Source of the DNA: JBBRXZ01 sp038232415
Lineage (GTDB): Bacteria > Patescibacteriota > Saccharimonadia > Saccharimonadales > UBA4665
Assembly (NCBI GenBank): GCA_038232415.1
Contig: JBBSHY010000028.1
Coordinates: forward strand, 1 to 10,802
Length of the DNA: 10,802 bases
Reading direction: 5' to 3'
The notes under the pieces are model-generated. The model saw only the letters and a list, made by a program, of their open reading frames with translations. It searched no databases and was not told where the DNA came from. Below, piece after piece: positions 1-6,916 of this stretch. How positions within the stretch are numbered: the first letter of the stretch is position 1; the number at the start of each line of letters is the position of its first letter. The position numbers and the translations under genes are program-made.

Positions 1-654
1 ACTCAAGCTATTAAGTAAGGTTTTACGGCGCTGGGCAAAGCCGGCTTTGGTTAAACGGAAAAAAGCTTTCGTGTCCACATCCGGGAATAGTAATTGTGAT
101 CGGCGCTTCAGGATCAGTATCTGTGAATCAACTTTAGGCGGAGGCTCAAATAAATGTGCCTCAACTCCTGGCCCGAGACTCACCTGCCAGTAAAACTGGG
201 CAGTCACGCTAAGCAATGACATACCGCCCGGTGGGGCAGCCACACGCTGGGCAACTTCCTTTTGCACCAGTAGAACAGCTGTTTTGGGCGAATTAGGCTC
301 TTCGCTAATGACACGGAGAAGGTTGCTTGTCAGGTAGTATGGGATATTAGCAACCAATTTATAGGCAGGCGGCAGGCGGCTGAAGTCAAAATCCAGAATG
401 TCCTGATTAACTACCTGTAAATTGCCGGCCGGCAAACGCCTAGATAAGTCAGCAGCCAGGTCTTTATCCAACTCTACCGCAAATACTTTATAAGCCTTTT
501 GAATTAAAAGTTTGGTAAGGCTGCCGAGGCCGGGGCCGACTTCTAAAATTAAGTCCCTGGGCTGCACGTCCGCCGCTTCGCATATAGCCTGCAAGCTGGC
601 CGGATCATTTAACCAATGCTGGCCGAGAGATTTTTTAGGCGTAGCGGCTACCAT
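1..654 (-). CDS. rsmA: 16S rRNA dimethyladenosine transferase RsmA/KsgA, 3' end outside window
   Basis: Encodes the SAM-dependent methylase that dimethylates two adjacent adenines in the terminal helix of 16S rRNA during small-subunit assembly in the cytoplasm. The 218 visible residues read in one open frame to the window edge, and the family usually has about 260-280, so roughly 50 are missing. Visible motifs are the N-terminal 'SLGQHWLND' at 9-17 (usually GQNFL), SAM motif I 'EVGPGLGSLT' at 38-47, the acidic residue after beta-2 ('VELD', 60-63), 'QDIL' at 84-87, catalytic motif IV 'NIPYYLTS' from 103, 'EPPPKVDS', and the late 'FAQRRKTLLNSL' signature. The ATG is 3 nt past the stop of the upstream hydrolase gene and has no clear Shine-Dalgarno sequence, so translational coupling is likely. 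The family assignment is secure. Confidence 0.96.
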   Translation of the reverse strand, partial: MVAATPKKSLGQHWLNDPASLQAICEAADVQPRDLILEVGPGLGSLTKLLIQKAYKVFAVELDKDLAADLSRRLPAGNLQVVNQDILDFDFSRLPPAYKLVANIPYYLTSNLLRVISEEPNSPKTAVLLVQKEVAQRVAAPPGGMSLLSVTAQFYWQVSLGPGVEAHLFEPPPKVDSQILILKRRSQLLFPDVDTKAFFRLTKAGFAQRRKTLLNSLS

Positions 655-657
655 GGT

Positions 658-1902
658 TTACCAGTTATGGTTGCTGAGCCAGTGATTATATGATCCGGCC
701 CAACCGCCATACCTGGAAGCATAGCCATTACACCACCGCAGCTGCGTGACAGGATTAGACACCCAGTCTGAGCCCGCGCCAGCCATCTTTGATCCCGGAT
801 AAGCCTGGCACAAACCATACGGCCCGCTAACGCTGCCGGCATTCGGCCGCCAGCCGGATTCGTGGCTGACTATATAGTCGACGTAGTTATAGTCCCCTGG
901 GCCGATACCCGCTAGGGCCATGTCACCCTTGATGCCGCTTAGGCTGGTGCCCACTACCTTGATCTGAGTTACCGGAGCTCTGGTGAGAACTTTTTGAATA
1001 ACAGTACGGCCTGTTTCCACGTTATTCGTAATTGCCACTTGATATGTGACTACTTCCTGTCCCGGTGAACCCTGCTGGCGAATAGCGCTGGTACCGTAAG
1101 CTAATGTAGCGTCATTAATTGTCTGCACAGGAGTGGCAATGTCCTGGGTTAAAGTCTCAACCTTGGTGCCCGTACGTATAAAAGCCACATGCTGGTTGAC
1201 ACTGATTGGTGTATTCGGCGCCGGGACAATTTGATCATTAGCTGACAATTTGATATGTTTTTCTTTGATCAGCTCGGCAACCGTAGCGGCTTGAGTCCGT
1301 GTAACCACTGGCGTGCCATACAAATCTATACTGATTGGCATTGCCCGATCAATTATAACTTGCTTACCAACAGCACCGCTATTCACGAAATTATTTACCG
1401 GATCCGTGTTTAGGCGGTCTTCAGGATACAAAGTAGCGCCCGCTGCTACGGCGATAGCCCTTGGTGTTTTGGAGGCGCTAAAAGTAAAGGTTTTGTGTGT
1501 GCCGTCAACAATTTGCACCGGCACGGCACGATAGATATTGATGCGAAACTGATCTTGATCAATGACCGCTGTAAGTGATGGTTCCACTACATCGCCTTGA
1601 TTAAGCCTCAGGTGGAGCTTGGCCAGTAATATTCCAACCGTTGCTTCCTTGCTCGGCACGGTCTGCTGCTGGCGGTCATGGGAAATGATAACGATCTTGG
1701 CATCATGGGGCAGCGGTAAATTCTTTGTGCTACGGGCGACTAAATAAATACCGCCGCTTAAACTAATCAGTAAAAGAATAGTTATCACCGGTACGGCAAA
1801 CGGATGCCGGCTCATCAGCTTGAACCTGCGGATACGCTTCGGCAGCCGTACCCTTCGGTAGCGAATAAACTTCAGCTTCAATATTTTAAATTTTTTGAGC
1901 AT
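658..1902 (-). CDS. RpfB/YabE-like wall hydrolase: DUF348 repeats, G5 domain, transglycosylase-like C-terminus
   Basis: Probable membrane-anchored, peptidoglycan-remodelling enzyme. Numbering here is from a TTG at 1914, which would give 418 residues. I prefer the ATG at 1902 (414 residues), because the GGGGAG at 1915-1920 directly abuts the TTG but lies 12 nt from the ATG. A very basic N-terminus (about 1-35) precedes one membrane segment (about 40-60). Then come DUF348 ubiquitin-like repeats (about 72-250, two to three copies), a G5 domain (about 252-322), and a C-terminal lysozyme-like domain (about 340-418). The last carries 'SHESGW' (candidate catalytic Glu352), 'GPYGLCQAYPGSKM', 'NPVTQLRWCNGYASRYG' and two cysteines (369, 395) that could pair. 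This order matches mycobacterial RpfB, but the catalytic part looks closer to the SLT/aggregation-promoting-factor type than to the classical Rpf fold. It is the likely first gene of a pair with ksgA. Confidence 0.88.
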   Translation of the reverse strand: MLKKFKILKLKFIRYRRVRLPKRIRRFKLMSRHPFAVPVITILLLISLSGGIYLVARSTKNLPLPHDAKIVIISHDRQQQTVPSKEATVGILLAKLHLRLNQGDVVEPSLTAVIDQDQFRINIYRAVPVQIVDGTHKTFTFSASKTPRAIAVAAGATLYPEDRLNTDPVNNFVNSGAVGKQVIIDRAMPISIDLYGTPVVTRTQAATVAELIKEKHIKLSANDQIVPAPNTPISVNQHVAFIRTGTKVETLTQDIATPVQTINDATLAYGTSAIRQQGSPGQEVVTYQVAITNNVETGRTVIQKVLTRAPVTQIKVVGTSLSGIKGDMALAGIGPGDYNYVDYIVSHESGWRPNAGSVSGPYGLCQAYPGSKMAGAGSDWVSNPVTQLRWCNGYASRYGGWAGSYNHWLSNHNW

Positions 1903-1976
1903 AATTCGTGTCAACTCCCCGGGGGAACCGATTCGGTTTATTGTAACAAAAAGGTCTGGACGCCACCAGGCATGGC
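1903..1976 (-). promoter_or_regulatory. Gap between helicase and wall-hydrolase genes: weak hairpin, possible -10, ribosome site
   Basis: In transcript direction, the pcrA stop is followed after 7 nt by a short hairpin, CTGG-(6)-CCAG (1956-1969), then ACC and five U residues (1948-1952), which could be a weak terminator. Next is TACAAT (1940-1945), a plausible -10 without a good -35. A palindromic stretch and GGGGAG (1915-1920) follow as the ribosome site for the ATG at 1902. Taken together, these suggest the hydrolase-ksgA pair may have its own promoter, but each element alone is weak. Confidence 0.35.
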
Positions 1977-4103
1977 TTACAGTTTTTCCAGAGGCGCAAA
2001 GCTAATGTTTAGCTTACGGGTACCTTTGCCCTTAAAGTAAACCACGGCCGTATCATCTTCAATTTCCATAACTGTGCCCTTACCAAATATTTGATGCCGG
2101 ACACTGTCACCTTCGCTTAGGTCAGGTACATAGCGCGGTTCCCGAGCAGGATTAGCATCTGGCATGTGATCTTCTGGCGGCCGTCCGTTCTGAAATTCGC
2201 CATCAATCTCCGATAAAAAACGGCTTGGAGGATTGTGCTGTACGCCGCCATACAGCATACGGCTGGAAGCATAGGTCATATATAACTCCTGGCGGGCCCG
2301 TGTCATGCCGACGTAGCACAAGCGGCGCTCCTCTTCCATCTCGCTTTGATCATAGAGGGCTCGAGAGTGCGGGAAGATCGATTCCTCCAATCCGCTCATA
2401 AAAACCACGGGAAACTCCAGGCCTTTAGCGGCGTGCAGAGTCATAAGCTTAACAGAGGAATCATCAAAGTTGGCGCTATCCAGATCGCTTACCATAGCTA
2501 CTTCTTCCAAAAAGCCCGCCAGTCCGGCGTCCTGATATTCCCTGGCCACACTCAATAGTTCACGCACGTTTTCCACGCGGCCCTCGCCTACGGCCGTGCC
2601 GTCATCGAGGCTTCGCAGATAATCTATACGGCGCAACAACGAATCAATAAGTCCCAAGACCGCTACTTCCTCGCTAATATTACGCAAAGAGTCCAGGATA
2701 TTTCCCAGCTCGCTCAGTGCCTTGCGGGCTTTAGCCGTAAGTTGCCCGCATTTATCAGCATTATTTAGTGCCTGTAACAACGGGAACTGCTGAACCCGCT
2801 GCCAGTCAAAGAAGTTTTGCAGACTTTTAGCGCCAATGCCCCGCGCCGGAACGTTTACTACGCGCTCAAAACTTACCCGGTCTTCCGGCTGAAAGATCAG
2901 TCTCAGATAGGCTATTATGTCTTTTATCTCCTTACGATCATAGAAGCGCACTCCTCCAACCACGTGGTAAGGTATGCCGCCGTGTACAAATGCCTCTTCT
3001 ATAGATCGGCTCTGCGCGTTAGTGCGGTATAAAATAGCGTAATCACGGTAATGACGCCGGCTGCTGTCTATACCAAGGCGTATGCGTCTAATTATGGACT
3101 CGCCCTCGGCTCTCTCGCTGTTGACTTGCAGTATTTGGACAGGCAAGCCGTCACCGCCCGCGGTCCATAAGTGTTTTTCGCTGCGCTCCGTATTCTTACT
3201 AATGACAGCGTGAGCGGCATCTAGAATGTGCTTCGTGCTGCGATAATTTTGTTCCAGTTTGATGACTGTACAGCCTTTGTAATCTTTCTCAAACTTTAAA
3301 ATGTTACGAAAATTAGCCCCCCGCCAACTATAAATACTTTGCCAGTCATCTCCCACGACCGCGATGTTTTTACTTTTATTAGTTAACATGTTAACTAACT
3401 CATATTGGGCCGCATTGGTATCTTGATATTCATCAATCATAATGTATTTAAATTGCTCTTGCCATTTCTTCCGTATTTCTGGCTGGGACTTAAGCATTTG
3501 AACGGTACGATTGATCAGATCATCAAAATCAAGGGCTGAGGCTTCCCGGAGTGCCTGTTCATACAATGGATAAACTTTAGCGGCCGCCTGTCCTGCCGGA
3601 TTGCCGGATAAAGCGGCATATTCCTCCGGGCTAAGCATTTCATTCTTAGCACTGCTTATCAGTCCGCTTAGGAGCCGGGCCGGAAAGGTCTTTTCGTCAA
3701 TCATCAACCGCTTGCTAACCTGTTTGACGACCGCCTGGGCGTCCGACGCATCAAATATCACAAAACTGCGAGGGATGCCAATTGATTCCCCATTAGCCCT
3801 AAGCAGCCTCACGCAAATACCATGGAAAGTACCCATGTAGGGCATGAAGCCCCGGTTATCAGCATTCTCGCCGAGCAATCTGGCAACACGCCCGCGCATT
3901 TCTTTAGCGGCCTTATTGGTAAATGTAACTGCCAGAATATTAAAAGGAGTGGCTTTACCGGTGGCGATCAGATAAGCAATCCGATGCGTTAGTGTCTTAG
4001 TTTTGCCCGACCCGGCGCCGGCGGCAATCAGCAGCGGCCCCTCAGTTGTCTCCACCGCCCGTTTCTGCTCGGAGTTTAATCCCTCAAAAAGCTTCTCTAA
4101 CAT
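1977..4103 (-). CDS. pcrA: UvrD/PcrA-family superfamily 1A DNA helicase
   Basis: An ATP-driven 3'-5' DNA translocase/helicase of nucleotide excision repair, replication-conflict handling and recombination control. All SF1A motifs are visible: Q motif 'LNSEQKRAV' (9-17), Walker A 'AGAGSGKT' (28-35, Lys34), Ia 'FTNKAAKEM' (61-69), II 'IDEYQDTN' (223-230), III 'VVGDDWQSIYSWRGA' (249-263), IV 'LEQNYRST' (283-290), V 'LMTLHAAKGLEFP' (553-565) and VI 'RRLCYVGMTRAR' (593-604). The C-terminus (about 664-708) has the Tudor-like pattern 'GDSVRHQIFGKGTV...', the RNA-polymerase-contacting domain of PcrA/UvrD. At 708 residues it is full length, compared with about 720 for UvrD. Motif III has Trp254 where UvrD and PcrA usually have Asp. 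The ATG lacks a Shine-Dalgarno sequence and sits just after an extended -10 box. The family is certain; PcrA versus UvrD naming is a convention. Confidence 0.96.
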   Translation of the reverse strand: MLEKLFEGLNSEQKRAVETTEGPLLIAAGAGSGKTKTLTHRIAYLIATGKATPFNILAVTFTNKAAKEMRGRVARLLGENADNRGFMPYMGTFHGICVRLLRANGESIGIPRSFVIFDASDAQAVVKQVSKRLMIDEKTFPARLLSGLISSAKNEMLSPEEYAALSGNPAGQAAAKVYPLYEQALREASALDFDDLINRTVQMLKSQPEIRKKWQEQFKYIMIDEYQDTNAAQYELVNMLTNKSKNIAVVGDDWQSIYSWRGANFRNILKFEKDYKGCTVIKLEQNYRSTKHILDAAHAVISKNTERSEKHLWTAGGDGLPVQILQVNSERAEGESIIRRIRLGIDSSRRHYRDYAILYRTNAQSRSIEEAFVHGGIPYHVVGGVRFYDRKEIKDIIAYLRLIFQPEDRVSFERVVNVPARGIGAKSLQNFFDWQRVQQFPLLQALNNADKCGQLTAKARKALSELGNILDSLRNISEEVAVLGLIDSLLRRIDYLRSLDDGTAVGEGRVENVRELLSVAREYQDAGLAGFLEEVAMVSDLDSANFDDSSVKLMTLHAAKGLEFPVVFMSGLEESIFPHSRALYDQSEMEEERRLCYVGMTRARQELYMTYASSRMLYGGVQHNPPSRFLSEIDGEFQNGRPPEDHMPDANPAREPRYVPDLSEGDSVRHQIFGKGTVMEIEDDTAVVYFKGKGTRKLNISFAPLEKL

Positions 4104-4109
4104 CTGACT

Positions 4110-4143
4110 ATTTTAGCAAAAGGAATTATTTAATTCTGCTTTT
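4110..4143 (-). promoter_or_regulatory. Extended -10 box for the helicase gene, with an AT-rich inverted repeat just upstream
   Basis: On the minus strand, TGC-TAAAAT (4110-4118) forms an extended -10 element. Initiation about 7 nt downstream falls on or beside the A of the helicase ATG at 4103, so the mRNA would be leaderless, in keeping with the absent ribosome site. No good -35 is visible. Overlapping it, an interrupted inverted repeat (AAAAG/CTTTT and GAATT/AATTC, 4118-4143) lies just after the stop of the preceding gene. It could act as a weak terminator or operator, or be AT-rich chance pairing. Confidence 0.45.
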
Positions 4144-4146
4144 AGC

Positions 4147-4770
4147 TTAGGTCGAGAAGAAATGGGTAAGCGGCTTAATGCCATGGAGCCGTATAAGGCC
4201 GGCATCCAGCGAAATGTCTACCCAGGCGACAGCCAGCAGAAAACTAAGCAAAATCCCAAGAGCTACAAAACGCTTACTCCGGCGTTTTTCAATAGTATTA
4301 ATTGGCAGGAAGTACTGTTTAGTGTCTACTAATTTTTGAACTTTGGAATCATGTTCTGTTTCTTTCGTCGCCACAGCCTCAGTATCTGAAGCTTCCACGG
4401 TTAAACTGGTTTCAGCTGGCTCGTTCTTGTTAGGAAGCGTACCAGCAGAAGCTACAGTAGCTGTTTCAAGAGGGGCGGTTGCTTCTGGCTCAGTTTTAGG
4501 TTCTGAAAGATCCTCCCAGGTTTGTTCGCTCTGGACTGGCTCAGGAGTGACAGATGGTTGCAATTTATGCTTTCCCGGAGGTTGTAAGGCTAATTCTTTA
4601 GTATTTTTATCGGACTGAATCTCATTACTAATCATAGGGTCTCTTAGAACCGGGCGGTTAGTAACAATGATTGGCCTGGAAGACGATGAAGGTGCTGACT
4701 GACTTTCATGGGCCACGTCAGTTATCGGCTTAGCATCTGTTGCTTTTTTGGGCTTAGCCTTCTTAACCAT
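4147..4770 (-). CDS. Hypothetical tail-anchored protein with proline/acid-rich disordered N-terminal region
   Basis: I do not recognise a functional family. The 207 residues open with a lysine-rich stretch (1-14), then a long low-complexity region rich in Pro, Glu, Thr, Ser and Ala (about 15-140) that is surely disordered. A conserved-looking tail follows: 'KQYFLPINTIEKRRSKR' (151-167), one membrane helix (about 168-186), and 'DISLDAGLIRLHGIKPLTHFF' features near 185-206. By the positive-inside rule, the long N-terminal part stays cytoplasmic and only about 20 residues are outside. The 'LPIN...basic...TM...DAGLI...P.HFF' pattern resembles small membrane proteins I associate with Saccharibacteria; this is memory-based inference. 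The gene starts 17 nt after the tpiA stop and so probably shares the glycolytic transcript. Ribosome site is weak (GAGA). Confidence 0.8.
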   Translation of the reverse strand: MVKKAKPKKATDAKPITDVAHESQSAPSSSSRPIIVTNRPVLRDPMISNEIQSDKNTKELALQPPGKHKLQPSVTPEPVQSEQTWEDLSEPKTEPEATAPLETATVASAGTLPNKNEPAETSLTVEASDTEAVATKETEHDSKVQKLVDTKQYFLPINTIEKRRSKRFVALGILLSFLLAVAWVDISLDAGLIRLHGIKPLTHFFST

Positions 4771-4787
4771 GGTTTGATTCTCGATAC

Positions 4788-5573
4788 TTAATCATCTTTT
4801 GGCCCTGTTTGGTGTAATAAGCGATAGGCGCTATCAACAATAGCCGAGAATTTGTGGTAATTAAGACTGGCACCACCAGGTAAAAGACCGTCAACCCCCT
4901 CAATAGACAATATTGCCCCTACAAATTCCGGTTCGACGCTTGCTCCATAAATAACCCGCTGGTCTTCAGCGGCTTTTTTGCCGTAGGTCTCACTAAGAAT
5001 ATGCCTGATCCAATTAATGGCTTTGTGGATCTCATCAGGCTTTGCCGGATTACCGGCACCAATGGCCCAGACTGGTTCATAAGCTATGACAACTTTCTCT
5101 ACTTCCTCAGTGGTAAGGTTAGACAGGGCTGTTGTCAACTGATCATGGATAACGCGCTTAGTCTCGCCAGCGTTACGTTCATTTCTAGTTTCGCCCACGC
5201 AGAGAATCGGCGCAATATCATTACGAATAGCAGCCTGGACTTTATCGCGTATGATCTCTAACGTCTCGTCGAAGTAAATCCGCCGCTCCGAGTGGCCGAT
5301 AATAACGTAGTGCGCTAAATCCCGCAGCATCGTGAAACTGACTTCACCGGTGTAAGCACCCTCATCTTTGTAGTAAGCGTTCTGGGCAGCCAGCCGGAAT
5401 TTACGGCGATCAATTTCTAAACTGATTGGCTGCAGGCTTAATAAGCTTGGTGCCAGCACCACTTCAATATCACGATGGACCGCAATACGATCATTTAGCC
5501 TCTTCACAAGCAAGCTCGCCTCATGCGTATTGAGGTTCATTTTCCAGTTGCCGACAATAAGTGTGCGTTTCAT
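4788..5573 (-). CDS. tpiA: Triosephosphate isomerase
   Basis: Interconverts dihydroxyacetone phosphate and glyceraldehyde 3-phosphate in the cytoplasm. At 261 residues it has normal length. The catalytic set is complete: 'GNWKMN' with Asn9 and Lys11, 'IIGHSERR' with His94, and 'AYEPVWAIGAG' with Glu166 followed by the mobile phosphate loop ('GAGNPAKP', about 172-179). Two phosphate-binding motifs vary: 'YGASVEP' (209-215) replaces the usual YGGSV, and 'LLPGGASL' (230-237) replaces LVGGASL, although the GGAS core remains. The ATG is 5 nt beyond the pgk stop, so the two are translationally coupled. A TATAAT on the minus strand at 5589-5594, inside the end of pgk, could be an internal promoter, but it lacks a -35. 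No Shine-Dalgarno sequence is evident. The identification is secure. Confidence 0.97.
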   Translation of the reverse strand: MKRTLIVGNWKMNLNTHEASLLVKRLNDRIAVHRDIEVVLAPSLLSLQPISLEIDRRKFRLAAQNAYYKDEGAYTGEVSFTMLRDLAHYVIIGHSERRIYFDETLEIIRDKVQAAIRNDIAPILCVGETRNERNAGETKRVIHDQLTTALSNLTTEEVEKVVIAYEPVWAIGAGNPAKPDEIHKAINWIRHILSETYGKKAAEDQRVIYGASVEPEFVGAILSIEGVDGLLPGGASLNYHKFSAIVDSAYRLLHQTGPKDD

Positions 5574-5578
5574 GTTGC

Positions 5579-6892
5579 TTATGAATTAATTATACTCTTG
5601 CCCGAAGACTTTTTACTCCGTAGGGCTTCCAGGCCGGGTAGCTTTCTTCCTCCCATAAGCTCCAGGCTAGCCCCGCCGCCAGTCGAGACATGGCCAAAAT
5701 AGTCTGTTAGCCGGCGCGATTCCACATAGCCCACGGTATCGCCGCCGCCAACTACAGTAAAAGGCTTGTGGCCAAAATCACCTAATAATGCTTCTACGAT
5801 CAGCTGGGTGCCATGGGCCGTAGGACCAGTCGGCCCTTGTAAGCCTTTAGTTTCCGTCACGCCCATCGTGCCATTCCAAATGACCGTATTAGCCAGCTGT
5901 ATACCGCCGGCGATAAATGAAGCGCTGAATGGACCAATATCAAGAATTTTTTCGTGTTTTTGCACGCGGCTGGCGGCGGCCGGAACCCGCTTTGGGTAAT
6001 GCTGTATGTCGGCCATGGTATGCGTAGTCCATTCAACAATACGGGTTGGCGCAGTAGCGGCAATTGCTTCGGCTACCACACCGTCATGGGGAATAGCAAA
6101 AATAAAGCGGCGCTTTTTTGTTTCGGCTTCGGCCTTACGCAAAATGTCTTTGGCCACCGGCAAATCGGCTTTATCATAGAGGCTGTCGCCAACCTCAATA
6201 TCACGGGCAGCCAGAAATGTATTGGCCATAGCACCCCCGACTGCCACAAAGTCAGCAATTTCGATGAAACGGTGCAGAAGGTCAATTTTATCGGCGATTT
6301 TAGCTCCGCCAACTATAGTCATAAGCGGCCGTTCCGGCTGGTGTATTACGCTGGTAATAGTATCAACTTCTTTTTCAAGCAGTAAGCCGGCCACGCTGGG
6401 CAAATGATGCGTAATTGCTTCAGTGCTGGCGTGAGCACGATGAATCACGCCAAACCCATCTTGCACGAAGACTTCCGCCAGGCTGGCTAGTTTTTGTGCA
6501 AAAGCATCGTCATTAGCTTTTTCTTCGCTATGAAAGCGCAAATTCTCGAGTAAAAGTACTTCACCTTTAGCCAGGTTGCCGGCTGCTTTATTAGCTGGCG
6601 GACCTACGCAGTCAGTAGCGAACTCCACGTTTTTATCAAGCAGCTGCTGCAAGCGCTTGGCCACCGGAAGTAAACTATTAGCTATGTCTTTAGGGCCGCT
6701 CGGCCGTCCCAAATGGGAACAAATAATCAGCTTAGCACTTCTCTCCAGCAAATAATGAATTGTCGGCAAAGATTGTTTGATACGATAATCGTCCAGGATC
6801 TTACCGTCTTCGAGCGGAACATTATAGTCAGCTCTGAGCAGAACGGTTTTACCGTCTAAATCAATATCACGAACTGTTTGTTTGGTAAACAT
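5579..6892 (-). CDS. pgk: Phosphoglycerate kinase, slightly long form
   Basis: Transfers phosphate from 1,3-bisphosphoglycerate to ADP, giving ATP and 3-phosphoglycerate. Substrate motifs are 'RADYNVP' (20-26), 'SHLGRP' (59-64), 'ENLRFHSEE' (116-124) and 'HRAHAST' (151-157). The nucleotide side shows 'GGAKI' (195-199), 'WNGTMGV' (339-345), 'GGGDTVGYVE' (382-391) and 'STGGGASLELM' (403-413). At 437 residues it exceeds the common 390-400. Extra length appears between the nucleotide-domain strands (about 283-315, rich in His, Arg and Ala) and at the Lys/Ser-rich C-terminus (426-437). The nearly invariant NGPMG has Thr342 in place of Pro. It lies 24 nt after pyk and 5 nt before tpiA. The start is supported by a purine-rich AAAGGGCGGG right before the ATG. 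The identification is secure. Confidence 0.97.
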   Translation of the reverse strand: MFTKQTVRDIDLDGKTVLLRADYNVPLEDGKILDDYRIKQSLPTIHYLLERSAKLIICSHLGRPSGPKDIANSLLPVAKRLQQLLDKNVEFATDCVGPPANKAAGNLAKGEVLLLENLRFHSEEKANDDAFAQKLASLAEVFVQDGFGVIHRAHASTEAITHHLPSVAGLLLEKEVDTITSVIHQPERPLMTIVGGAKIADKIDLLHRFIEIADFVAVGGAMANTFLAARDIEVGDSLYDKADLPVAKDILRKAEAETKKRRFIFAIPHDGVVAEAIAATAPTRIVEWTTHTMADIQHYPKRVPAAASRVQKHEKILDIGPFSASFIAGGIQLANTVIWNGTMGVTETKGLQGPTGPTAHGTQLIVEALLGDFGHKPFTVVGGGDTVGYVESRRLTDYFGHVSTGGGASLELMGGRKLPGLEALRSKKSSGKSIINS

Positions 6893-6916
6893 CCCGCCCT
6901 TTATACTATTATTATT

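Noticed and set aside
5954..6385. 143-residue plus-strand open frame opposite pgk
   Set aside because: It lies wholly inside pgk, whose motifs are intact. The product has no recognisable pattern and no promoter or ribosome site, so it is a shadow frame.
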